Of a stretch of DNA of 64,000 nt, positions 1-9,724 are shown piece after piece. A model generated the notes under the pieces. That model saw nothing but the letters and a program-made list of their open reading frames with translations, did not search any database and was not told the origin of the DNA. A program made the position numbers and the translations under genes. The stretch covers positions 22,299 to 86,298 of the forward strand of contig JANQHK010000025.1 in the NCBI GenBank assembly GCA_028282685.1. The letters are read 5' to 3'. This stretch comes from Phycisphaeraceae bacterium. GTDB lineage: Bacteria > Planctomycetota > Phycisphaerae > Phycisphaerales > Zrk34. How positions within the stretch are numbered: the stretch's first letter is position 1; every line of letters begins with the position of its first letter.

Positions 1-1
1 C

Positions 2-769
2 ATGCACCATCGCTTATCCAAACCCGGCCTGTTCATCACGGGAACCGATACCGGCGTCGGCAAGACCGTCATTACCGGCGCCATCGCTGCGCTGATGCGT
101 CGAGCCGGAAAGAATGTGGGCCTCTGCAAACCCATTGCTACCGGATGTCGTTGCCAGGGTGATACGCTGATCAGTGACGATGGCTTGGCGCTCGCGGCCT
201 GCGCCCGCTCGGACCTGCCGCAATCGCTCATCACGCCCATCACATACGAGCCGCCGCTTGCTCCCGCCGTGGCCGCGGAGAAGATCGGCCGCGCGGTCGA
301 CGACCGTCGCATCTTTGGTGCACTGGCGGAGATCGACCGCGGCTGTGATGTGCTGCTCATCGAAGGCATCGGCGGCTGGATGGTGCCGCTCGATGAAAAA
401 CGCACCGTGGCCGATCTCGCCGTGGCTCTGGGCTATCCCGTGCTGGTCGTGACCCGGCCTAATCTGGGTACGCTTAACCACACCGCACTGACCTGCAATG
501 CCATTCAACAGGCCGGCCTGCCTATCGCCGGGTTGGTCGTCAACGGCGCGGCAGACGATCCGGATGATCCCTCCATCGCCGACAATCCGCGCTGGCTGGC
601 TCAACAGACCAACGTGACAGTTCTGGCGGTGACGCCGCGCTGCGATCCGATCGAGCCGCTCAGCGGTTGTCTGCCCGAGCCGTTGTTGAAATCGCTCGAC
701 CCCGTGGATTGGCTGGGCCTGTGCGGGCCCGCTCACCCCTCACTTTGCCGCCGTACGCCAAACGGGTAG
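2..769 (+). CDS. bioD: dethiobiotin synthetase
   Basis: ATP-dependent carboxylation of 7,8-diaminononanoate to dethiobiotin, the penultimate step of biotin synthesis, in the cytoplasm. The protein has the family P-loop GTDTGVGKT at residues 14-22, the substrate-side CKPIATG segment near residue 42, and LLIEGIGGWMVPL, which matches the EGAGG..VPL motif that binds Mg-ATP. At 255 aa it is slightly longer than the usual 220-240. The ATG lies one base from the window edge, so an upstream start or upstream bio genes cannot be excluded. The next gene follows closely on the same strand. Confidence 0.93.
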   Translation: MHHRLSKPGLFITGTDTGVGKTVITGAIAALMRRAGKNVGLCKPIATGCRCQGDTLISDDGLALAACARSDLPQSLITPITYEPPLAPAVAAEKIGRAVDDRRIFGALAEIDRGCDVLLIEGIGGWMVPLDEKRTVADLAVALGYPVLVVTRPNLGTLNHTALTCNAIQQAGLPIAGLVVNGAADDPDDPSIADNPRWLAQQTNVTVLAVTPRCDPIEPLSGCLPEPLLKSLDPVDWLGLCGPAHPSLCRRTPNG

Positions 770-802
770 GATGGCGCGTTTCACATGACCCAAGGATCGC
801 CA

Positions 803-1798
803 ATGTCCGAACGCATTTACATCAATCAACTCGAAGCCAACCAGCTCATCGATGGCGTCTACACCATCAACAACTGCCAGCTCGGCCTGACCCGCAACGG
901 CAAGCCGTATCTCAAGTGTCTGGTGTCGGACAAGACCGGCCGCCTGCCCGCGCGCATGTGGAACGCTTCGGAAGATCTGTATGAATCGCTGCCGACCGAT
1001 GGCTTCGTGCGCATCGCCGGACAGACCCAGCCCTACCAGGGCGAAATCCAGTTGATCATCCAGACGATCGCCCCGGCCACGCCGACCCGCGCCGAGTTGG
1101 CCGAGTTGCTGCCCAGCACGCCGTTCAGCATCGAGGAGATGTTCAACGAGGTGCGCCAGGTGCTCGGTTCGCTGACCAGCCCGGCGCTGCGCGCCCTGGC
1201 CGAGCAGTACCTCAACGACCGTGAGTTGATGGCGGCGTTCGTTCAGGCCCCCGCCGCCTCCACGTTGCACCATGCCTGCCTCGGCGGCCTGCTGGAACAT
1301 ACCCGCGCCGTGCTGCGGTTGGCCAAGTCGGTCCTGCCGCACTACGAATCACTCAACGCCGATCTGGTCCTCATGGGCCTGTTCATTCACGATCTGGGCA
1401 AGTGCGTGGAACTGCAATGGGACAGCGGTTTCAGTTACACCGAAGACGGCCAACTCGTCGGCCACATCGGCCGCGGCATGCTCTGGCTGGAAGACAAAGC
1501 CGGGCAGGCAGCCGAAGCGGGACACGCCCTTCCCGAATCCGCCCTGCGCGTGTTGCATCACATCATTCTCTCGCATCATGGCGAGTTCGAGTACGGCGCG
1601 CTGAAGAAGCCCGCCACGCCCGAAGCGCTCATGGTCCACCTGCTGGATAACGTCGATGCGAAAATGTACCAGGCGCTGCAAGCGGCTCGCCGCGGGGAGA
1701 TCGACGACACGCGCGGCGACTTCACCGAGAAAATCTGGGCACTGGACACACGCATCTACCGCCCCGATCCGCTGGCCGGGGAATCCAAAGCCGACTGA
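803..1798 (+). CDS. YhaM-like OB-fold/HD-domain 3'-5' exoribonuclease
   Basis: A 331-aa protein with an N-terminal OB-fold (about residues 15-95, including GVYTINNCQLGLTRNGKPYL) followed by an HD metal-dependent phosphohydrolase domain. The HD ligands are visible as HHACLGGLLEHT, IHDLGK, LSHHGEFEYG and LLDNVDAK. This architecture is that of YhaM, a 3'-5' exonuclease acting on RNA and DNA. The ATG at 803 is preferred over the in-frame ATG at 785 because AAGGA lies six bases upstream of it. The nuclease role is inferred from family membership; the two domains are directly visible. Confidence 0.85.
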   Translation: MSERIYINQLEANQLIDGVYTINNCQLGLTRNGKPYLKCLVSDKTGRLPARMWNASEDLYESLPTDGFVRIAGQTQPYQGEIQLIIQTIAPATPTRAELAELLPSTPFSIEEMFNEVRQVLGSLTSPALRALAEQYLNDRELMAAFVQAPAASTLHHACLGGLLEHTRAVLRLAKSVLPHYESLNADLVLMGLFIHDLGKCVELQWDSGFSYTEDGQLVGHIGRGMLWLEDKAGQAAEAGHALPESALRVLHHIILSHHGEFEYGALKKPATPEALMVHLLDNVDAKMYQALQAARRGEIDDTRGDFTEKIWALDTRIYRPDPLAGESKAD

Positions 1799-1817
1799 TT
1801 CTTGCTCGCCACCGGGG

Positions 1818-1826
1818 TGCTACAAT
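1818..1826 (+). promoter_or_regulatory. extended -10 promoter element, leaderless
   Basis: TGCTACAAT ends six bases before the ATG of the cobalamin adenosyltransferase gene. No Shine-Dalgarno lies between, so transcription would begin at or next to the start codon. The same word recurs upstream of several other genes in the window. Confidence 0.5.
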
Positions 1827-1832
1827 ACCCCC

Positions 1833-2384
1833 ATGAAACTCTACACGCGCAACGGCGACGACGGACTGACCGCCCTGTTCGGCGGCGGGCGCGTACCCAA
1901 AGACCACCTGCGCGTGCAGACCTATGGCGCCGTCGATGAACTGAACGCGGCGCTGGGGCTGGCTGCTGCCACCTGCCCGTTCGACGACATGGCCGCGCAA
2001 CTGCACCGTCTGCAATCGCGCCTGTTCGATCTCGGAGCGGATTTGTGTTGCCCGCGCAACAGCAAGCACACCGACAAAGTCAGCCGTATCGAGCAGGGCC
2101 ACATCGACGAACTGGAACAGTTGATCGACGCCGCCTGTGCCGATCTACCCGAGATGAACTGTTTTATTTTACCCGGTGGCACGGAGACCGCCGCGCGGCT
2201 GCACCTGGCCCGCTCCATCTGCCGGCGAGCCGAGCGTTGGACCGTTGCGCTTTCGCACGCCGAAGATATCGGCCCGGCCATCGCCATCTATCTCAACCGT
2301 TTATCCGATCTGCTGTTCGCATTAGCCCGTCAGGCCAACCACCGCGCCGGCGTCGAAGACGTGCCGTGGAGGCCGGGGAAGTAG
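1833..2384 (+). CDS. pduO: ATP:cob(I)alamin adenosyltransferase, PduO type
   Basis: Transfers the adenosyl group of ATP to cob(I)alamin to make coenzyme B12. The 183-aa protein has the PduO N-terminal ATP-binding signature YTRNGDDGLTALFGGGRVPK at the very start. It also has VDELNAALG, FDLGADLCCP, the CRRAERWTVALSH helix with its conserved arginines, and NRLSDLLFALAR near the C-terminus. An open frame extends upstream to 1656, but that stretch overlaps the preceding nuclease gene and bears no family similarity, so the ATG at 1833 is chosen. A TACAAT box six bases upstream suggests a leaderless transcript. The length is normal for the family. Confidence 0.93.
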   Translation: MKLYTRNGDDGLTALFGGGRVPKDHLRVQTYGAVDELNAALGLAAATCPFDDMAAQLHRLQSRLFDLGADLCCPRNSKHTDKVSRIEQGHIDELEQLIDAACADLPEMNCFILPGGTETAARLHLARSICRRAERWTVALSHAEDIGPAIAIYLNRLSDLLFALARQANHRAGVEDVPWRPGK

Positions 2385-2410
2385 GTCCGGCCTAACCGTT
2401 TACGACGCCT

Positions 2411-2809
2411 TCATCGAACTCGACGAACTTGAGGACGACGTGTCCGATTTTGATAATACGATTTCCCCTCCCATTCTTTGCATGTGAATAATACATGCCA
2501 TGAATAATCCGGCGGCAAAGCAATCCATGCATCACCCAAGGTAATCCAATCGGGATTTTCGCCGTCCCAATCGATACTGACTTGGCCATTCACATCCGTG
2601 GCTGATTCAATTCTGGGCGAGGTTCTCGCACGCTCATTGTAATGGCGTGGGTCTAACCAACTGAATATTCGAAGATTAGCTCCGAGCACCACCTTCTCTC
2701 CAACGATGGGTTTCTTGTCAGCATCACGGAATTGGTAGGTCAGCACCCTTGGGCCGGGTGTGCAACCCCACAGAACCATCGAAAATAAGAGTAACCATCG
2801 TAAGTTCAT
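2411..2809 (-). CDS. hypothetical lipoprotein
   Basis: Unrecognised 132-aa protein. It starts MNLRWLLLFSMVLWGCTPG, a short basic-hydrophobic signal with a lipobox ending in Cys16, so export and lipidation are likely. The mature part is a small, probably beta-rich domain with a TDVNGQVSIDWDG stretch like the 'T-D-x-x-G' turns of carboxypeptidase-regulatory or prealbumin-like folds; this comparison is only suggestive. An in-frame ATG 14 codons upstream would put extra residues before the signal peptide and is not preferred. The gene is visibly AT-richer than its neighbours, so recent transfer is possible. Confidence 0.6.
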   Translation of the reverse strand: MNLRWLLLFSMVLWGCTPGPRVLTYQFRDADKKPIVGEKVVLGANLRIFSWLDPRHYNERARTSPRIESATDVNGQVSIDWDGENPDWITLGDAWIALPPDYSWHVLFTCKEWEGKSYYQNRTRRPQVRRVR

Positions 2810-2882
2810 TATGAATCGCACGGCTTGGGCTAAAGACCGAAGCCGTGGCATCCCAAATCAGAAATCATAAATCAAAATCCAC

Positions 2883-3335
2883 TTACCCGCCCGTCTCCGG
2901 GCGGCCCCCCGTATCGGACCCCGCGCCCATCAAACCCCGGCCGTCGTCTTTCCACAACTCAATCCCGCCCTTGAACTCCAGCACCTCGGCGGAGTATCCG
3001 CTGCGGATGATGGTCTTGGCGGCGGCGCGACTGAGCGGATCGTGCCAGTCGTCGCCGTAGGTGATGATCGTATCGGCCCGATCGAGTCGCTCGTCGCCGG
3101 GGTAGATCTCGCGCACGGGAATGTTCACCGCGCCGGGGATGTGGCTTTCCTGGAACTTCCTGGGGATGCGCACGTCGACGAGCAACGTGTCTTTCTTCTC
3201 AACGTTCATCCGTTCGACCACCTCGGTAATATCGATCACGCGGATATCTTCATCGGTGGTCTTGACGGTCGTCAGGCAACCGGTCAGTGTGGAAATCGCC
3301 ATCAGATTCATCAACATCAGGCAGCGGGTCGTCAC
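2883..3335 (-). CDS. rhodanese-like lipoprotein lacking the catalytic cysteine
   Basis: A 150-aa protein with a lipoprotein signal (LTGC at residues 17-20) and one rhodanese fold: LLVDVRIPRKFQESHIPGAVNIPV matches the CH2A region and the last third has VLEFKGGIELWK. The active-site loop reads ITYGDDWHDPLSRAAA where active enzymes have Cys-x4-R-[ST], so sulfurtransferase activity is unlikely and a binding or scaffold role outside the cytoplasmic membrane is inferred. The start is GTG, supported by AAGGAG six bases upstream. The C-terminal end is Gly-rich. Confidence 0.75.
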   Translation of the reverse strand: MTTRCLMLMNLMAISTLTGCLTTVKTTDEDIRVIDITEVVERMNVEKKDTLLVDVRIPRKFQESHIPGAVNIPVREIYPGDERLDRADTIITYGDDWHDPLSRAAAKTIIRSGYSAEVLEFKGGIELWKDDGRGLMGAGSDTGGRPETGG

Positions 3336-3448
3336 GGTAATCTCCTTGCGGGGGTGGTGTCAGGGATCATGGCGCTCCGCCCCGGCACCGGATTCAACGG
3401 GGACAATTCTAACGCAATCTTTACGACCCGGCACACCCGCGCCCGGTT

Positions 3449-4817
<1,369 letters not shown>

Positions 4818-4867
4818 TCAGGTTCACCGGTTAAATTGGTTGATTGGTTAATTAGTGGATCGGTCAA

Positions 4868-4916
4868 GCCGGACCTGAGAAATCCCGAGCAAAATGAGGG
4901 ACTGTGAAGGTCCGGA
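4868..4916. repeat. CCGGACCT/AGGTCCGG hairpin repeat, copy 1 (long loop)
   Basis: An 8-bp perfect inverted repeat, CCGGACCT (4869-4876) and AGGTCCGG (4908-4915). The flanks (AAG before, GAG inside, GAAG before the right arm) match two other copies at 43435 and 56239, here in the opposite orientation and with a longer loop. It lies in the spacer after eno. Confidence 0.55.
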
Positions 4917-4951
4917 TCGAAAAAAGTCATACCCCTGCTACAATTAACATG

Positions 4952-4977
4952 CCCCGCCCTTGAAGGCGGGGGTTTTT
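4952..4977 (+). terminator. Rho-independent terminator after eno
   Basis: CCCCGCC (4952-4958), loop CTTGAA, GGCGGGG (4965-4971), then GTTTTT. It is a perfect 7-bp GC stem with a T-run on the plus strand. Confidence 0.8.
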
Positions 4978-5024
4978 CATGCTTCATTCCCCAGGTCCCT
5001 GGCCCTAGCCCCAGGCCCTACAAA

Positions 5025-5453
5025 TCACCCTTCCAGCGTTGCGGTTAACGTGATTTCCGCCGCGGCCAGGACCTTGGACACCGGGCAGCCGGTCTTGGCG
5101 GTATTGGCCAGCTCCTGGAACTCCGCATTATCCAGGCCCGGCACGGTCGCCTTGCAATCCAGGGCAATGGTGCTGATCGCTGCGCCGCCTTCGCCCACCT
5201 CCACGATCACCTTGGCATGCGTGGCGATACGTTCGGGCGTGTGTCCGGCATCGCCGAGGATTTTCGAGAAGGCCATCGAAAAGCAACCCGCGTGGGCCGC
5301 CCCGATCAATTCCTCCGGATTGGTTCCTTTCTCATCGCCGAAGCGCGTACCGAAAGAGAAAGGCATCTGCGGCCCGTCGACCCCGAACTTCATCGTGCCC
5401 TTGCCTTCCCTGAGCGTTCCGTTCCACTGTGCGTTGGCCTGTCGTACCGGCAT
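5025..5453 (-). CDS. OsmC family peroxidase
   Basis: Thiol-dependent peroxidase of the OsmC/Ohr family, expected to reduce organic hydroperoxides in the cytoplasm. The 142-aa protein carries both redox cysteines in context: AAHAGCFSMAFS in the central helix and TAKTGCPVSKVL near the C-terminus. The N-terminal strand region contains FSFGTRFGDEKGTNPEELIG, where the conserved Arg and Glu of the active site fall. The order of features (GTNPEELIGAAHAGC) suggests OsmC rather than Ohr. The upstream minus-strand gene ends in its own terminator, so this gene is probably transcribed from the 70-bp gap. Confidence 0.88.
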   Translation of the reverse strand: MPVRQANAQWNGTLREGKGTMKFGVDGPQMPFSFGTRFGDEKGTNPEELIGAAHAGCFSMAFSKILGDAGHTPERIATHAKVIVEVGEGGAAISTIALDCKATVPGLDNAEFQELANTAKTGCPVSKVLAAAEITLTATLEG

Positions 5454-5527
5454 GGGCGTTCTCCTTGGGGTGATGGTGGAACCACACTATAGGCACGGCC
5501 AGCAGGAGCTGACCTCACGCCATCACG

Positions 5528-5555
5528 AAAAAACCCGAGCTCTGGCGAGCCCGGG
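5528..5555 (-). terminator. Rho-independent terminator after the VIT/VWA gene
   Basis: Read on the minus strand: CCCGGGCTC, loop GCCA, GAGCTCGGG with one G-U pair, then TTTTTT. It lies 40 bp downstream of the stop codon of the VIT/VWA gene. Confidence 0.8.
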
Positions 5556-5594
5556 GATGACTGCGAACGGCATCGCAGAGTCGGAGAAACCGGC

Positions 5595-7766
5595 TTAACG
5601 CCGAACATTGTAGACCTTTCCTTCCAGTTCAAGCATGACGTCCTCCTTGAAAACCAGGTACTGGCGCTCGTTGCCGATGCGGTCGATCAGGTCGTAGTAT
5701 TCCTTGGAGAACTGCTTGATCTCGATGGCTTGATTCTGCCGTGCCTCCGACAGGTCGGATTGTATCCACTGCGAACTCTTGCGGAAGAAGCTGCGGTCAG
5801 CGATGTTGCGCACGTTGGCTGAGCGATCCATTGCCTTTTTGAAACCTTTGGGATCGGCCGAGACGTTGATGCCCTCGGGCTGAATCGGTTGGGATGATAT
5901 CTGAGGGGACAACTTATAATTTTGCTTGGCGGCGCGCTGGCCGACACCCGCCCTGCCCGTCACTTGCTGAAGTTGCTCGGTCTGTGCGCTGGCTATTTCC
6001 GTGTTTCGGGCTGTCGCGGTGAGTTCCGTTTCCTCATCGGCCAGGAAGGCCGTGTAGGGCGTGAGGATGCCATGCTTCTTGCTCAGTTCCACCAGCTCAG
6101 CGATCAACTCCTGATTCTTTCCGTGCAGGTCGATCCGGTCGATGATGTGCCCGATGCGGCGCTGCACCCAGAGTTTCTCGACGAAGGCATACGCCGAGCC
6201 GTTGCCCGCATCGGCCAAGGTGGTCCGGTAGGTGAAACGCTCTTTCTCCCGGCCGACGGTCCCGTCGATGTGCACGCGCACCCGCCCCGGCGTGGTGTAT
6301 CGCCCGACGATCACGCACTGCTGACCGGCAAACAGGTCCCCGGCATTGTCCGGATACATGCGGTTGATCCGGGCGCCCCCGAATAAAACCTCAATGTTCG
6401 ACATCACCGGCGTGGTGATCCGTCCGTAAAACCGCGCCACCGCCGCCTCGATATCCTCATCCGGTGTCACGTACTCGCTCACCCCGCCGTTCTCATGGGT
6501 CAGCCGATCCAACAGGCGCGCGTTGACATCGTGACCCACGCCGAATGAGATCAGTCGCGATTGATACTTGTTCTTCCGTTTGCAATTGCGTGCGATGTCC
6601 ATCTCGTTTTGTTCGCCCGCGGTGGGCACGCCGTCACTGAGAAACAGCACATACGTCGGACGGGAGCCGTCATGGATCATCTGCATGGCGGTGGTGAGGG
6701 CCTGGTCGATGTTGGTCGAGCCGCCGGCGCGAATGCCCTCGACGTATTCCAGCGCAGCATCCCGCGTTTTCCGTGAATAACGCTGCAACTCCGGTTTGAA
6801 GTAGTCGACGCTGTCGTTGTAAGTCAGAACGTTGAACGTATCGTCTTCGTTGAGATTGCGCAGGACGAACTCCAGCGCGTTTTGCGCCTGCTCGATCTTT
6901 TTGCCGCGCATCGAGCCGGACTTGTCGAGAACGCAGATGATCGTTTTAGCCATCGGTTTCTCGCGTCCGGACGCAAAGCCGGGCGAAGCGAGCATCAGAA
7001 AGTAACCGTCTTCCTTGTGGTTCGGTCGATAGCTGAGCACCGTGGCGCCCACCTGCTCGCTGGCCAGGTCGTACATCAGGCGGAAATCATCGCCGGGCCG
7101 CCCGTCGTGCTCTGTATAGTGGACGTGCGCTTCGTTCGCGGACGTCCGCTTGATGTCGATGGCGTGCGACGGACTGTAGATCGATTTGATCGACTCGGCA
7201 CTGACCAACCGCAAAGCGATTGAGAGCTTGCCGATGTTCTTGTCGGCATGCTTGTGTGTTGAAAGCGGATAGGCAAAGCGCACCATGCGTCCGTCGCGCT
7301 TGCACAGCTGCGTGTAGCGGAGTGTGACGGTGCGCGTCTGTCCGGCGGGAATCGGAAACACGCTCGTCTTCAGCACCCCGCGATCCATGTATTCCAGCAG
7401 GGCCGGGTCCTTCTTGGAGCGCACGATTTCGTCGTAGATGCGGCGGGCTTCCGTGGCCGTCAGCAGCTTGCCCGGCATCTCCTTGCCATCAACCAGCAGC
7501 GTGAAACTCTGCACCGCCCCGTCCTCGGGCAGAGGAAAGAGGAACTCGGCCTCGATCTGCCTGCGCTGCGGATTGCGGAAGGTCTGCGATACCTGAACCT
7601 CGGCCACCTGGTCGCGGATCGTGCTGTCGATCGCCACGGATTCCACGGTGTAAAACCCGTTAACCGGCATTTCCGGCCTACGATCGATGATCAACCCCTG
7701 CGCCCCCACGACACTCGACAACACCGACAGCAACAGCGCCCCAATGCATAGCGATACCCTGTTCAT
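5595..7766 (-). CDS. secreted VIT and von Willebrand factor A domain protein
   Basis: A 723-aa protein. Residues 1-22 form a signal peptide ending VVGAQG. A VIT (vault/inter-alpha-trypsin inhibitor) domain follows at about residues 30-160, with VAEVQVSQTFRNPQRRQIEAEF and FPLPEDGAVQSF. A VWA domain follows at about 270-450, with the MIDAS motif VLDKSGSMRGKK (DxSxS) and the later LFLSDGVPTAGE. The C-terminal 250 residues are charged and unrecognised. The combination resembles inter-alpha-trypsin inhibitor heavy chains and is common in Planctomycetes as an extracytoplasmic protein of unknown role. It stands alone between a divergent sugar dehydrogenase and a terminator. Confidence 0.88.
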   Translation of the reverse strand: MNRVSLCIGALLLSVLSSVVGAQGLIIDRRPEMPVNGFYTVESVAIDSTIRDQVAEVQVSQTFRNPQRRQIEAEFLFPLPEDGAVQSFTLLVDGKEMPGKLLTATEARRIYDEIVRSKKDPALLEYMDRGVLKTSVFPIPAGQTRTVTLRYTQLCKRDGRMVRFAYPLSTHKHADKNIGKLSIALRLVSAESIKSIYSPSHAIDIKRTSANEAHVHYTEHDGRPGDDFRLMYDLASEQVGATVLSYRPNHKEDGYFLMLASPGFASGREKPMAKTIICVLDKSGSMRGKKIEQAQNALEFVLRNLNEDDTFNVLTYNDSVDYFKPELQRYSRKTRDAALEYVEGIRAGGSTNIDQALTTAMQMIHDGSRPTYVLFLSDGVPTAGEQNEMDIARNCKRKNKYQSRLISFGVGHDVNARLLDRLTHENGGVSEYVTPDEDIEAAVARFYGRITTPVMSNIEVLFGGARINRMYPDNAGDLFAGQQCVIVGRYTTPGRVRVHIDGTVGREKERFTYRTTLADAGNGSAYAFVEKLWVQRRIGHIIDRIDLHGKNQELIAELVELSKKHGILTPYTAFLADEETELTATARNTEIASAQTEQLQQVTGRAGVGQRAAKQNYKLSPQISSQPIQPEGINVSADPKGFKKAMDRSANVRNIADRSFFRKSSQWIQSDLSEARQNQAIEIKQFSKEYYDLIDRIGNERQYLVFKEDVMLELEGKVYNVRR

Positions 7767-7893
7767 GAGATTCCCTTTCGCAAGAATTTGGTTGTCACCC
7801 CCTCAGACGAATGAACGACCCGGCGGTTCCAAAAAATCAGAGAAGCGCCGGACCGACTTTCAGCTACCGCATGTACGACTGAACCCCAACCGC

Positions 7894-7899
7894 TACAAT
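7894..7899 (+). promoter_or_regulatory. -10 element upstream of the nucleotide-sugar dehydrogenase
   Basis: GCTACAAT, the same -10 word as at 1818 and 20294, placed nine bases before an ATG that opens a 19-codon upstream frame. A clear -35 was not found. Confidence 0.4.
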
Positions 7900-7908
7900 A
7901 CGGACATC

Positions 7909-7968
7909 ATGGGTCCAGTTATCCGGTCGCGGATCGATCCCCGGCCCCAACGGAGGAAAAGCAGATGA
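7909..7968 (+). CDS. possible 19-codon leader peptide coupled to the sugar dehydrogenase
   Basis: An ATG directly after the TACAAT box opens a 19-codon frame rich in Arg and Pro (MGPVIRSRIDPRPQRRKSR). Its stop overlaps the downstream start as ATGA, and the SD (GGAGG) of the downstream gene lies inside it. The overlap would allow translational coupling. It could equally be an accident of a short leader, since there is no homology to lean on. Confidence 0.25.
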   Translation: MGPVIRSRIDPRPQRRKSR

Positions 7969-9623
7969 CCATTGAACAACCCAAGGTGTCGGTCAGCCCC
8001 TCGGGCGAAGAGTTTCCCATTCCCGTCCAGGCCGATTACGCCAAGGAAATGCAACGGCTGGAGGGCCTGGTCGATGCGGCCCGCGCCGAGGGTAAGGAAA
8101 TCGTCGTCGTGATGGGCGTGGGCTTTGTCGGCGCGGTGATGGCGGCCATCGTCGCCGACACCACAGACGCCAACGGAAAAAACAGCAAGTTCGTCATCGG
8201 TTGCCAGCGTCCCAGCACGCGCAGTTATTGGAAGATTCCGATGCTGAACCGGGGCCAGTCGCCGGTCAAGGCCGAGGATCCCGAAGTCGACGAACTGATC
8301 GAACGTTGCGTACACAAATCGAAAACACTCACCGCAACCTACAACAGCGATTGCCTTGCGCTGACCGATTGCGTGGTCGTGGACGTGCAATGCGATTTTG
8401 CCAAGCAGGATCTGGGCGACATGAAGACCGGCGAAGCCGACATGGCCGCGCTCGAAGCGACCATGCGCACGATCGGTCAGAAGATTCAGCCGCATTGCCT
8501 GGTGCTGATCGAAACGACCGTCGCACCGGGGACAACGGAGTTCGTCGCTTGGCCGATCTTACGCAAAGCGTTCGTCAAGCGCGGCATCGATTCCGATCCG
8601 GTCCTGGCGCACAGCTTCGAGCGCGTGATGCCGGGGCGGGAGTACGTTTCGAGTATCCGCGATTTCTGGCGGGTCTGTGCCGGATGCAATGAGGAAGCGC
8701 GCGGCCGCGTCGAAAAATTTCTGCATGAAGTTCTCAATACGAAAGACTTCCCGCTAACGGTCATGGACCGCCCCATCGAATCGGAAACCACCAAGATCGT
8801 CGAAAACTCCTACCGCGCCACCATCCTGGCCTACCTGAACGAGTGGAGCATTTTCGCCGAGCGTAACGGCGTGGACCTGATCAAAGTCATCCAGGCCATC
8901 AAGATGCGCCCCACCCACAGCAACATCATCTTTCCCGGGCCGGGCATCGGCGGGTACTGCCTGCCCAAGGACGGCGGGCTGGGCTACTGGGCCTACCGCC
9001 ACATCCTCGGCTTCGAGGATGGCGACACTGTCTTCCACATCACACCCCAGGCCATCGATACCAACGACACACGCGCCCTGCACGTGTCGGAGCTGACGCG
9101 CGACGCGCTGCGCAACATGGGCCGCTACATCGCCGGATCCGAAGTGCTGCTCTGCGGCGCCAGTTACCGGCAGGATGTCGGCGATACGCGCTACAGCGGC
9201 AGCGAACTGGTGGTCCGCAAGCTCACCGAAATGGGCGCCGACATGCGCGTGCACGATCCTTACGTCGACCACTGGTACGAATTTGAAAAACAGGACACCT
9301 ACCCCGCACCCGGACATTCCTGGGCACGGTTCTTCCGCAATCAGGATGAGTTGATTCACCTGCGCGTCGGCAAGGACTTGGCCGAATCGCTGCGCGGCGT
9401 GGATGCGCTGATCCTCGCCGTGCCCCACGAACAATACCTGCAACTCGATCCGGCGCAGCTCGTCGAGTGGGCCGAAAATCCCATCGCCGTAATCGACTGT
9501 TTCGGCATGCTGTCCGATGAGACGATTCGCCGTTATTTCGAGTTGGGCTGCGAAGTCAAAGGCCTCGGCCGCGGCCACATTCAACGCATCAAAGAGCAGG
9601 TGCGGAAGGAAAGTAAGAATTAA
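7965..9623 (+). CDS. UDP-glucose/GDP-mannose dehydrogenase family protein
   Basis: NAD-dependent four-electron oxidation of a nucleotide sugar to a uronic acid, feeding exopolysaccharide or wall polymer synthesis. The 552-aa protein is long for the family (about 430-450), with extra residues at the N-terminus before the Rossmann motif VMGVGFVGAVMA (about residues 48-59). The catalytic-cysteine motif GPGIGGYCLPKDGG is intact, preceded by the SETTKIVENSYRA helix. The C-terminal domain has LCGASYRQDVGDTRYSGSELV. The SD GGAGG lies about eight bases before the ATG. The exact sugar substrate cannot be read from the sequence, and no capsule genes are adjacent. Confidence 0.87.
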   Translation: MTIEQPKVSVSPSGEEFPIPVQADYAKEMQRLEGLVDAARAEGKEIVVVMGVGFVGAVMAAIVADTTDANGKNSKFVIGCQRPSTRSYWKIPMLNRGQSPVKAEDPEVDELIERCVHKSKTLTATYNSDCLALTDCVVVDVQCDFAKQDLGDMKTGEADMAALEATMRTIGQKIQPHCLVLIETTVAPGTTEFVAWPILRKAFVKRGIDSDPVLAHSFERVMPGREYVSSIRDFWRVCAGCNEEARGRVEKFLHEVLNTKDFPLTVMDRPIESETTKIVENSYRATILAYLNEWSIFAERNGVDLIKVIQAIKMRPTHSNIIFPGPGIGGYCLPKDGGLGYWAYRHILGFEDGDTVFHITPQAIDTNDTRALHVSELTRDALRNMGRYIAGSEVLLCGASYRQDVGDTRYSGSELVVRKLTEMGADMRVHDPYVDHWYEFEKQDTYPAPGHSWARFFRNQDELIHLRVGKDLAESLRGVDALILAVPHEQYLQLDPAQLVEWAENPIAVIDCFGMLSDETIRRYFELGCEVKGLGRGHIQRIKEQVRKESKN

Positions 9624-9653
9624 GAAGAAATAAACCCGTAATCCAAAATTAAA

Positions 9654-9696
9654 AATGGGCGATACAGGACTCGAACCTGTGACCTCACGGGTGTGA
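9654..9696 (-). repeat. tRNA-Val 3'-half duplicate (distal att-like repeat)
   Basis: A 43-bp stretch identical to 10800-10842. It corresponds to tRNA-Val from U33 in the anticodon loop through the discriminator base plus two bases. The 5' half of a tRNA is absent, so this is not a functional tRNA gene. Confidence 0.9.
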
Positions 9697-9724
9697 CGTT
9701 CTCCTGGTTTCGCTCTGCTGTTAA

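Noticed and set aside
9654..9696. A second tRNA-Val gene
   Set aside because: Only the 3' half (from the anticodon loop) is present; there is no D-arm or 5' acceptor strand, so it is a duplicated attachment-type sequence.
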